DNA from: Bacteroidia bacterium
GTDB taxonomy: Bacteria; Bacteroidota; Bacteroidia; NS11-12g; UBA9320
NCBI GenBank assembly: GCA_018402155.1
Contig: JAGYJG010000001.1
Span: 632,198-696,197 of the forward strand
Reading direction: 5' to 3'
Length of the DNA stretch: 64,000 bases
Shown here: positions 38,303 to 46,237 of the stretch, piece after piece
Layout of the letters: each line of letters opens with the position of its first letter
How positions within the stretch are numbered: the first letter of the stretch is position 1
Made by a program: the position numbers and the translations under genes
The notes under the pieces: generated by a model
Told to the model about the DNA's origin: nothing
What the model saw: only the letters and a program-made list of their open reading frames with translations
Database searches by the model: none

Positions 38303-39271
38303 CTACCACCCCAGTATTTTGGCAAATACTAGAGGAGCTACTATCGTAGCATCGCTTTCAATTATGAATTTTGGCGTTTCTGCAGCTAATTTACCCCAAG
38401 TTATTTTTTCATTTGGAACAGCTCCAGAGTAAGATCCGTAGCTAGTCGTACTATCACTTATCTGGCAGAAGTAGCTCCAGAGAGGAGTAGGTCTCTCCAA
38501 ATCTTGTTCTAGCATAGGTACTACACATATCGGGAAATCTCCTGCAATTCCACCACCAATTTGAAAAAATCCTAGACCTTTATTTTTGGTATAGTTAGTG
38601 TACCAATCGGCCAAGAAGGTCATATACTCAATACCGCTTTTCATAGTGCTTGGCTTTAGATTACCCAAGATACAGTTGCCCGCAAAAATATTTCCCATTG
38701 TGCTATCCTCCCATCCCGGCACCACCATAGGCAGGTTTTTCTCAGCAGCTGCCAGCAGCCAGCTGTCTTTGGGGTTTATTTGGTAATGTTCTTCTAAGCA
38801 TCCATCTAGTAACATTTGGTACATATATTCGTGTGGCAGATAACGTTCGCCTTTTGCTTCAGATTCTTTCCAAAAACGCTCTATGTTTCCTTGTATTCTT
38901 CTAAAAGCTTCTTCTTCTGGGATACATGTATCGGTAACACGATTCAAATGTCTGTCCAGTAATTCTTGCTCTTGTTGCGGGGTTAAATCACGGTAATTGG
39001 GTATGCGCTCATAGTGGTCGTGAGCAACTAAATTCATTACATCTTCTTCCAAGTTAGCTCCTGTACAACTGATGATATGCACTTTATCTTGGCGAATCAT
39101 CTCAGCAAGTATTTTACCTATTTCTGCAGTACTCATTGCGCCGGCTAGGGTAATCATCATTTTGTTGCCTTTGGCTAGCTGGTTATTATACTCATCTGCT
39201 GCATCTACAAGAGCGGCGGCGTTGAAATGGAGGAAATATTTGTCTATAAAGTTACTTATTGGTTTATTCAT
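38303..39271 (-). CDS. deoxyhypusine synthase-family protein
   Basis: MITLAGAMSTAEIGKILAEMIRQDKVHIISCTGANLEEDVMN, GSYSGAVPNEKITWGKL retaining the WGK lysine (residue 294). Confidence 0.88.
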   Translation of the reverse strand: MNKPISNFIDKYFLHFNAAALVDAADEYNNQLAKGNKMMITLAGAMSTAEIGKILAEMIRQDKVHIISCTGANLEEDVMNLVAHDHYERIPNYRDLTPQQEQELLDRHLNRVTDTCIPEEEAFRRIQGNIERFWKESEAKGERYLPHEYMYQMLLDGCLEEHYQINPKDSWLLAAAEKNLPMVVPGWEDSTMGNIFAGNCILGNLKPSTMKSGIEYMTFLADWYTNYTKNKGLGFFQIGGGIAGDFPICVVPMLEQDLERPTPLWSYFCQISDSTTSYGSYSGAVPNEKITWGKLAAETPKFIIESDATIVAPLVFAKILGW

Positions 39272-39366
39272 TTCTATTCAGGATGTTATTTTTATTTATG
39301 TTATTTATTGACTTGAAAAGTGTAATGATGTCTACTTTTTGTAGCATCGCGTTGTTTGTACAGCGA

Positions 39367-40788
39367 TTAAAATCCTAATACTTTCATCATACTTTCTACA
39401 TTCTGTTCTTCAGCAAAAAGTTCGTCGACAATATTGCCATCGGCATCTTTGTACAGCAGTATTTTCTTAGGACTAGGTATGAGGCAATGCTTTATACCGC
39501 CTTGCCCACTGAGGCTTTCTTGGTATGCCCCAGTATTGAAAAACCCAATATAAAGTGGTTCAGTATCGTCATCATATACTGTGGGCAGATAGATAGCATT
39601 CACGTGTTGTTCACTGTTGTAGTAGTCATCACTATCGCAGGTTAAACCTCCCAACAATACACGCTCATAGCTTTTGTTCCACTTATTTAGAGGCAGAAGA
39701 ATAAATCGCTCGTTGATAGCCCAAGCGTCTGGAAGTGTAGTCATAAATGAACCGTCTATCATGTTCCACCTTTCTCGGTCATTTTGGCGTTTTTGATGAA
39801 TGATTTTATAAACTGTTCCACCACTTTCCCCTACGGTATAACTGCCAAATTCTGTAAATAAATGAGGCTCTCGTATATCGCGTTCATTGCATTCTTGTTT
39901 TATTTGACCCACTATTTCTTTTACCATATAGGCATAGTCGTAACTGAAATTTAGGCTTCTTTTAATTGGAAATCCTCCTCCTATATTGAGCGAGTCTATT
40001 GTGTTACAAACAGAATACAATTTTGCATAAACATTGAGACATTTTCGTAGTTCATTCCAGTAGTATGCAGTATCTCGAATTCCTGTATTGATAAAAAAAT
40101 GAAGCATTTTTAGCTCCATATTAGGCTCATTGGCTATGAGATCTTCGTAAAAAGGTACAATGTATTTGTAGCCGATACCCAGCCTGGAAGTATAAAATTC
40201 AAACTTTGGCTCTTCCTCTGCTGCTATACGTATACCTAGCTTGATTTTTTTTTCGGTGCGCCCCCTCAGCAGGTGAAATTCTCGCGTATTATCTAATACA
40301 ACCAATAAATTATCGAACCCCATTTCAATCAGTTCTATAATTTTGTCAATGTACAATTCTGTTTTGAAACCGTTGCAAATGATAAATCGCTCTTTAGAAA
40401 GTAATCCGCTGTTATGCAGATTTAATACCAAGTCGAGATCAAAAGCTGATGAAGTCTCAATATGAACATCGTTTTTTAAACATTCTTCTAGCACATATTT
40501 GTAATGGGAACTCTTGGTGCAGTAGCAGTAATGATAAGTACCCCTATAATTATGCTCAGCAAATGCATCTGCAAACCAAAACTTTGCTTTTTGAATATTT
40601 TCAGAAATTTTGGGCAAATAACTAAAGCGAAATGGTGTCCCATACTTTTTTGCTAGTTCCATTAATGGAATATTTCGATACAAAAGTTCACCATTTTCTG
40701 TGGTATTAAACTCCTCTGTTGGGAAGTGAAACGTTTGATCTACAAGGTCTGAATAATTGTTTTTCAATGCTTTTTTTCTACCCCACAA
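39367..40788 (-). CDS. PLP-dependent arginine decarboxylase-like protein (short form)
   Basis: YGTPFRFSYLPKISENIQKAKFWFADAF, YCYCTKSSHYKYVLEECLKNDVHIETSSAFDLDLV, IDSLNIGGGFPIK, FTEFGSYTVGESG. Confidence 0.82.
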   Translation of the reverse strand: MWGRKKALKNNYSDLVDQTFHFPTEEFNTTENGELLYRNIPLMELAKKYGTPFRFSYLPKISENIQKAKFWFADAFAEHNYRGTYHYCYCTKSSHYKYVLEECLKNDVHIETSSAFDLDLVLNLHNSGLLSKERFIICNGFKTELYIDKIIELIEMGFDNLLVVLDNTREFHLLRGRTEKKIKLGIRIAAEEEPKFEFYTSRLGIGYKYIVPFYEDLIANEPNMELKMLHFFINTGIRDTAYYWNELRKCLNVYAKLYSVCNTIDSLNIGGGFPIKRSLNFSYDYAYMVKEIVGQIKQECNERDIREPHLFTEFGSYTVGESGGTVYKIIHQKRQNDRERWNMIDGSFMTTLPDAWAINERFILLPLNKWNKSYERVLLGGLTCDSDDYYNSEQHVNAIYLPTVYDDDTEPLYIGFFNTGAYQESLSGQGGIKHCLIPSPKKILLYKDADGNIVDELFAEEQNVESMMKVLGF

Positions 40789-40859
40789 ATAAATAGATAA
40801 AAATGCAGTTATTTTAGCGTATTTTTAGATCAGTTATTTTTCTGACTTAGCTTTCATTT

Positions 40860-40885
40860 TGCCTCATAACGTGCGTTATAAGGCA
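40860..40885. promoter_or_regulatory. 26-bp near-perfect palindrome in the divergent intergenic region (candidate operator)
   Basis: TGCCTCATAACG-TG-CGTTATAAGGCA; 11 of 12 arm positions complementary. Confidence 0.6.
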
Positions 40886-40894
40886 TAGTGGAAT

Positions 40895-40902
40895 TATCTT
40901 TG
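40895..40902 (+). promoter_or_regulatory. candidate -7 box TATCTTTG for the HDAC-family gene
   Basis: TAnnTTTG match 9 bp downstream of the palindrome and 20 bp upstream of the ATG. Confidence 0.5.
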
Positions 40903-40922
40903 TTTTAAGAATTAGTTCAAAA

Positions 40923-41852
40923 ATGTATTATAATACAAACAGGCCAATGCTTAAAATAGCTCATCACAGCTGCTACGAGCATCCACTTGCGCAAGGACAT
41001 CGTTTCCCTATGGAGAAGTATGAATTAATTCCGCAACAACTTATACGGGAAGGAACGTGTACAGAAGAAAATTTTTTTGAGCCTCACATTGTAAACGAAA
41101 AGCATATTTTAGCGGTGCATACCTTGGGCTATTTAAATGATTTAAAAAATCAAACTTTAAGTAAAAGTGCTGCACGAAAAATTGGGTTTCCATTGAGTGA
41201 AGCATTACTAGTGAGAGAGAAAATTATAACACAAGGAACTATACTAGCAAGCGAGTGTGCACTTCAAAATGGAGTAGCAATGAATATCGCAGGAGGAACC
41301 CACCATGCTTTCACTGACCGAGGTGAGGGCTTTTGCTTATTTAATGACCAGGCAATTGCTGCACGTTACTTGCAATCTAAGGGAATAGTAAAAAAAATAT
41401 TGATTGTAGATTTAGACGTACACCAAGGGAACGGAACTGCCGAAATATTTCAACAGGATTCTTCTGTTTTTACTTTTTCTATGCACGGTGCAGGTAATTA
41501 CCCATTTCATAAAGAAAAATCGGATTTAGATATTGCATTACCGGATGCTACAGGAGACAGTATATACTTAAGTAAGCTTAAAGAGATTCTCCCAAAGCTA
41601 CTTATCACAGAACAACCAGATTTTATTTTTTACTTATGTGGTGTCGATATTTTGGAGAGTGATAAGCTAGGACGACTTAGCTGCTCTATTGAGGGTTGCA
41701 AAGAACGTGACCGTTTTGTTTTACAAACCTGCAAAGATTTTACTATCCCCGTAATGTGCAGTATGGGAGGGGGGTACACCCCAGAAATTAAAATTATTGT
41801 AGAGGCCCATGCCAATACGTATCGCCTAGCACAAGATATATTCTTTTGGTAA
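40923..41852 (+). CDS. histone deacetylase/acetylpolyamine amidohydrolase-family protein
   Basis: GGTHHAFTDRGEGFCLFNDQAIAARYL, ILIVDLDVHQGNGTAEIFQQD, MCSMGGGYTPE. Confidence 0.9.
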   Translation: MYYNTNRPMLKIAHHSCYEHPLAQGHRFPMEKYELIPQQLIREGTCTEENFFEPHIVNEKHILAVHTLGYLNDLKNQTLSKSAARKIGFPLSEALLVREKIITQGTILASECALQNGVAMNIAGGTHHAFTDRGEGFCLFNDQAIAARYLQSKGIVKKILIVDLDVHQGNGTAEIFQQDSSVFTFSMHGAGNYPFHKEKSDLDIALPDATGDSIYLSKLKEILPKLLITEQPDFIFYLCGVDILESDKLGRLSCSIEGCKERDRFVLQTCKDFTIPVMCSMGGGYTPEIKIIVEAHANTYRLAQDIFFW

Positions 41853-41977
41853 ATAAAAGAAGCGTTGTGATGATATCAGAATAATTAAGAGGAAAATTTC
41901 CCAAAAAGAAAAAGTAATTAAAATGAGGAAAAAGGAGGAAAATCATAGCGATTCCCTCAAACTTTCACTTTGAATAA

Positions 41978-42445
41978 TTATTCCAACATTTTTAGCACAC
42001 TCCAAGCTGCTTCTTCTCCTTTGTGGCCGTGAGTACCTCCTGCGCGATCTAGTGCCTGCTGTTGGGTGTCTGTGGTGAGTACACCAAAAGCAATTGGAAT
42101 CTCCTGTTTGATACTTACATTAGCAATCCCATTGGCTACTGCATTACAAATGAAATCGAAGTGACGTGTTTCTCCCTGTATCACTACACCTAAACAAACT
42201 ACGGCGTCAAAACCTTCGCTCGCCAGTTTATTGGCTCCATAAATTAGCTCGTAAGAACCTGGTACATCCCAAGTTTTTATGTTGGATTCGATTATACCTG
42301 CTTTTTTTAGTGTTCGGAGGGCACCTGCTTTTAGTTCAGCAGTTATTTCTGTATTCCATAGAGCAGTAACTACCCCAATTTTGAAGTTTTTATGCGGAAG
42401 ATTAATATTTTCTTCAAGAAAATTCTGATTGGCGTAGTCAGCCAT
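41978..42445 (-). CDS. ribH: 6,7-dimethyl-8-ribityllumazine synthase
   Basis: VTALWNTEITAELKAGALRTLKKAG, WDVPGSYELIYGANKL, CLGVVIQGETRHFDFICNAVANGI, TDTQQQALDRAGG. Confidence 0.95.
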   Translation of the reverse strand: MADYANQNFLEENINLPHKNFKIGVVTALWNTEITAELKAGALRTLKKAGIIESNIKTWDVPGSYELIYGANKLASEGFDAVVCLGVVIQGETRHFDFICNAVANGIANVSIKQEIPIAFGVLTTDTQQQALDRAGGTHGHKGEEAAWSVLKMLE

Positions 42446-43119
42446 TATTTTGCAGATAGTTTTGCTTCTACACGAGCTATACGAACTTCTATTTTGTCTG
42501 TAAGTCGCTCACTAGGATAGTCATCTCTTAATTGTTCAAACGCTTTTATGGCAGCATTCAGTTCACCTGCTTCTTCAAATGCAATTCCCGCTTTGATGAG
42601 TGCGTAAGGAGTAGTAAGGTTATTTTTTCTTATGTTGGCTGCTTTCATATACATGTTAGCAGCTATTTCGTATTTTTCCATCTCTGAGTGGCAGTCACCT
42701 TGAAGAGTGAGTACTTGCGCAGCCATTAGCTCATCTTTCATAGACACTTTACTAAAGTAATCAAGAGCTTCTTGAAATTGTCCTTTTTCTAACAGTATTC
42801 TGCCCGCGTAATAAGAGGCTCTGTTTCCTGCATTTGTTGACCCAAAATCATCAGCAATATCTATCATGCCCAAATGCAGTCCATCTCCATTAAGTGCTTT
42901 GTCTAACGAGTCTTGATTATAGTATCTTTCGGCTGTAAAAAGACTTTCGTTGGCTTCTGATTCTATGGCTGGCTTGTACGAGTTTGAATAGTAGTAAATT
43001 CCGCCCGCCAAAAGTATCAACGCTATTCCTGCAATTAGGAGGTTATTCTTATTGCTCGCTAAAAATTGGGCTATAGTCTGTGTGCTGCCAGTCTCTGAAT
43101 ATTGTTCTTCTGTGCTCAT
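42445..43119 (-). CDS. TPR-repeat membrane-anchored protein
   Basis: One N-terminal TM segment (LLIAGIALILLAGGIYYY) followed by TPR-like repeats. Confidence 0.8.
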   Translation of the reverse strand: MSTEEQYSETGSTQTIAQFLASNKNNLLIAGIALILLAGGIYYYSNSYKPAIESEANESLFTAERYYNQDSLDKALNGDGLHLGMIDIADDFGSTNAGNRASYYAGRILLEKGQFQEALDYFSKVSMKDELMAAQVLTLQGDCHSEMEKYEIAANMYMKAANIRKNNLTTPYALIKAGIAFEEAGELNAAIKAFEQLRDDYPSERLTDKIEVRIARVEAKLSAK

Positions 43120-43146
43120 TTCTGTTTAAAGGTTGCAAAAATATAC

Positions 43147-44139
43147 TTATTCCATAATAAAAGGGTATTCTGTTTCATATACATCTGTGTAGAGCTCAGA
43201 TGCATCAGGAAACGGAGAGTTATCTGCAAAATCAACAGAATCTAAAACTTCTTTTTCTATATCTTCTTCTATAGTGTCAAGTTGCCTTTCTGTCAGATAT
43301 TTTTTACTCAAAATAGTTCTTTTTACTACTTCAATTGGGTCTATTTCTTTGTACTCTTCTACCTCTTCTTTTGTTCTATATTTTGCTGGATCAGACATGG
43401 AGTGTCCGCGGTAGCGGTATGTTTTTAGTTCTACGAATGTTGGTCCTTTCCCATCTCTAGCTCTTTTTGCTGCCGTAGCCATACTTTCGTGCACGGCTTC
43501 ACAGCTCATGCCGTCTACTTGCTCGGCGGGCATATCATATCCACATGCCATTTTGTAAATGTCGAGCACATTGGTGGTCCGCTCTACAGAAGTACCCATA
43601 GCATATTGGTTATTTTCACAAATAAACACCACAGGTAAGTTCCAAACCATAGCCATATTAAATGTCTCGTGTAATGCACCTTGGCGCACTGCACCATCAC
43701 CCATGTAGCAAAATACTACACCGTCTTCTCCTTTATACTGCTCAGCTAGGGCTATTCCCGCACCTAGGGGTATTTGTCCACCAACTATACCATGACCTCC
43801 AAAGAAATTATGCTCTTTTGAAAACATATGCATACTGCCGCCCTTACCTTTTGTGCAGCCGTCTATTCTTCCAAATAATTCAGCCATTACTGCATTTGCA
43901 GATATGCCCATAGCTAATGCATGCCCATGATCTCGGTATGCAGTTATTACTTTGTCATTATCCTGTTTGGCAGAAACCATACCAGCTACTACAGCTTCTT
44001 GTCCTATATATAAGTGACAAAATCCTCTGATTTTGTTCTTTCCGTACATTTGTGCTGATTTCTCTTCAAACCTTCTAATCAATAACATCAATCTATACCA
44101 ACTGATATATGTTTCTTTTGTGTGCTTTGCTTTTGCCAT
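43147..44139 (-). CDS. pdhA: pyruvate dehydrogenase E1 component subunit alpha
   Basis: YRLMLLIRRFEEKSAQMYGKNKIRGFCHLYIGQEAV, YRDHGHALAMG, GKGGSMHMFS, GDGAVRQGALHETFNMA, ENNQYAMGTSVERT; ORF opens at 44157 but ATG 44139 (MAKAKHTKETY) preferred. Confidence 0.95.
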   Translation of the reverse strand: MAKAKHTKETYISWYRLMLLIRRFEEKSAQMYGKNKIRGFCHLYIGQEAVVAGMVSAKQDNDKVITAYRDHGHALAMGISANAVMAELFGRIDGCTKGKGGSMHMFSKEHNFFGGHGIVGGQIPLGAGIALAEQYKGEDGVVFCYMGDGAVRQGALHETFNMAMVWNLPVVFICENNQYAMGTSVERTTNVLDIYKMACGYDMPAEQVDGMSCEAVHESMATAAKRARDGKGPTFVELKTYRYRGHSMSDPAKYRTKEEVEEYKEIDPIEVVKRTILSKKYLTERQLDTIEEDIEKEVLDSVDFADNSPFPDASELYTDVYETEYPFIME

Positions 44140-44142
44140 GTG

Positions 44143-44164
44143 TATATTTGAAGCCACAAAAGTA
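44143..44164. promoter_or_regulatory. overlapping divergent promoter candidates: TATATTTG (+, 44143-44150) and TACTTTTG (-, 44164-44157)
   Basis: Two -7 consensus matches facing each other with 6 bp between, in the pdhA/recF intergenic region. Confidence 0.5.
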
Positions 44165-44191
44165 ACAATTTTAATTGCTCAAAAAACACTC

Positions 44192-45259
44192 GTGAAGGTA
44201 CAAAAACTATCACTTATTTTTTTTAAGAATCATACGGAGTATAAACTTCATACGGATGATGATGTAGTAGCCATAGCTGGATTAAATGGTGTAGGTAAAA
44301 CTACGGTTTTAGATGCGTTACATTTTTTGTGCTTGGGTAAATCTTACTTTAGCACTACAGATATGCAATGTATTCAAACCAATGAGCCACAAGCTGGCAT
44401 TATTGCGGAGCTTGTTGGTGATACCAAAAATTATCTCAAAGTGAAATTTAAACGTGGTAGCCGAAAAATTATTGAAAAAAATGGGGTTCCATACAAAAAA
44501 ATTACAGATCATATTGGGGAGTATCTTGCGGTAGTTATAGCCCCAGGAGATATTGAACTTATATATGGTGTTAATGAAAAAAGGCGGGCATTTATAAATC
44601 AAATTCTCAGCCAAATAGATCGTGAGCACTTACTTGATTTGATAAAATATAACAAACTTATTGAGCATCGTAATAAGCATTTAAAGCAAGAACAAGTAGA
44701 TTGTGCACTCTTGCAAACTCTAGACATGCAATTGGCTCCATTGGCTCAAAATATTTTCCTCAAACGAAAAGCCTTTTTGGAAGAGTTTGTGCCTTTTTTT
44801 GAGGCAAAATACCACTTATTATCGGGTAAAAAAGAGCGAATTAAAATGGTATATACAAGTCAGCTACAGCAGAATTCATACGATGAGTTGGTATCTCAAA
44901 ATAGGGCTAAAGATATAGCTGTAGGCCGCAGTTTTAGTGGTATACACAAAGATGAACTAGAAATAGAAATAGGTAATTTAAGTTTGCGAAAATACGGATC
45001 TCAAGGTCAAATAAAATCAGGACTTATTGCTTTAAAATTAGCAGAGTATGCATACCTAAGCAAAGCTAAAAATACACTACCGTTGCTACTTCTTGATGAT
45101 ATTTTTGAGAAAATAGACGATGAACGTGCTCAAGTTCTTACACAACTCATAAAAAATGATAACTTTGGACAAATTTTTATAACTGATACCAATAAAGAGC
45201 GGCTCACCGCTTTTTGTAAAGAGATAGGAAAAACATATACCACCGTAGTATTAGACTAA
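44192..45259 (+). CDS. recF: DNA replication and repair protein RecF
   Basis: VVAIAGLNGVGKTTVLDALHFLCLGKSYF, GSQGQIKSGLIALKLAEY, PLLLLDDIFEKIDDER; ORF opens at 44033 but GTG 44192 (VKVQKLSLIFFKNHTEYKL) is the likely start. Confidence 0.92.
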   Translation: MKVQKLSLIFFKNHTEYKLHTDDDVVAIAGLNGVGKTTVLDALHFLCLGKSYFSTTDMQCIQTNEPQAGIIAELVGDTKNYLKVKFKRGSRKIIEKNGVPYKKITDHIGEYLAVVIAPGDIELIYGVNEKRRAFINQILSQIDREHLLDLIKYNKLIEHRNKHLKQEQVDCALLQTLDMQLAPLAQNIFLKRKAFLEEFVPFFEAKYHLLSGKKERIKMVYTSQLQQNSYDELVSQNRAKDIAVGRSFSGIHKDELEIEIGNLSLRKYGSQGQIKSGLIALKLAEYAYLSKAKNTLPLLLLDDIFEKIDDERAQVLTQLIKNDNFGQIFITDTNKERLTAFCKEIGKTYTTVVLD

Positions 45260-45544
45260 GTGCAAGAAGAAAAAAAACTAAAAGATTTGATGCTGGTTTT
45301 GTTCAAATCATACAATCAAGGAGATAAGTATGACGAGGTGCGCGTGGTTAACAGCTGGGAGGAAGTGGCAGGAAAAATGATTGCTCAAAAAACATCAAAA
45401 CTATATATCAATAAAAAGGTATTGTACCTCACACTTAGCTCACCCGCTCTGAAAAATGAACTGCGTTACCATAAACTGGTTTTGATAGAAAAGGTAAATA
45501 CCTTTGCAGGTAAAGAGATAATAAGAGATATAAATTTTTTTTAA
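45260..45544 (+). CDS. DUF721 (DciA-like) protein
   Basis: Short ORF immediately 3' of recF; VVNSWEEVAGKMIAQKTSKLYINKKVLYLTLSSPALKNELRYHK; GTG start. Confidence 0.8.
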   Translation: MQEEKKLKDLMLVLFKSYNQGDKYDEVRVVNSWEEVAGKMIAQKTSKLYINKKVLYLTLSSPALKNELRYHKLVLIEKVNTFAGKEIIRDINFF

Positions 45545-45562
45545 AAAGTAAACTACAGTTTT

Positions 45563-46210
45563 ATGACACATAAAATAGCTCCTTCGGTGCTTGCAGCAGA
45601 TTTTGCCAATATACAACGAGATGTAGAAATGGTCAATGAGAGTGAAGCGGATTGGTTTCACATAGATATTATGGATGGTGTTTTTGTGCCCAATATTTCT
45701 TTTGGTTTTCCAGTGATGAAAGCTATACAAAAACACGCTGCCAAGCCTTTAGATGTTCACCTAATGATTGTAAATCCAGACCAATATATACAGACGTGTG
45801 CAGATGCTGGTGCAGAAGTAATAACAGTGCATTACGAGGCTTGTAACCACTTGCATCGCACGCTTAATGCAATACGAGAGTCAGGATGCCTTGCTGGTGT
45901 AGCTCTAAATCCTCATACCCCCGTACATCTACTTAATGATATTTTTAAAGAAATAGACCTTGTTTGTTTGATGAGTGTTAACCCTGGTTTTGGCGGTCAA
46001 ACGTTCATAGAAAATACCTACACTAAACTACAACAACTCAAAAATATTTGTGCAATGAAAAATCATATGCCGTACATAGAAGTAGATGGCGGTGTCAATC
46101 TAGAAAATTACCAAAAACTGCTTGAATGTGGAGCTAATGTATTGGTTGCTGGTAGCTCAGTTTTTTCTAGTAGTAATCCTACAGAAACTATTTTAGCACT
46201 CAAACAATAG
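45563..46210 (+). CDS. rpe: ribulose-phosphate 3-epimerase
   Basis: IAPSVLAADFANIQRDVEMVNESEADWFHIDIMDGVFVPNISFGFPV, DVHLMIVNPDQYI, MSVNPGFGGQTFIENT, EVDGGVN. Confidence 0.97.
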   Translation: MTHKIAPSVLAADFANIQRDVEMVNESEADWFHIDIMDGVFVPNISFGFPVMKAIQKHAAKPLDVHLMIVNPDQYIQTCADAGAEVITVHYEACNHLHRTLNAIRESGCLAGVALNPHTPVHLLNDIFKEIDLVCLMSVNPGFGGQTFIENTYTKLQQLKNICAMKNHMPYIEVDGGVNLENYQKLLECGANVLVAGSSVFSSSNPTETILALKQ

Positions 46211-46237
46211 GTTTTATAAAACCGCGTTAGTATTGCT

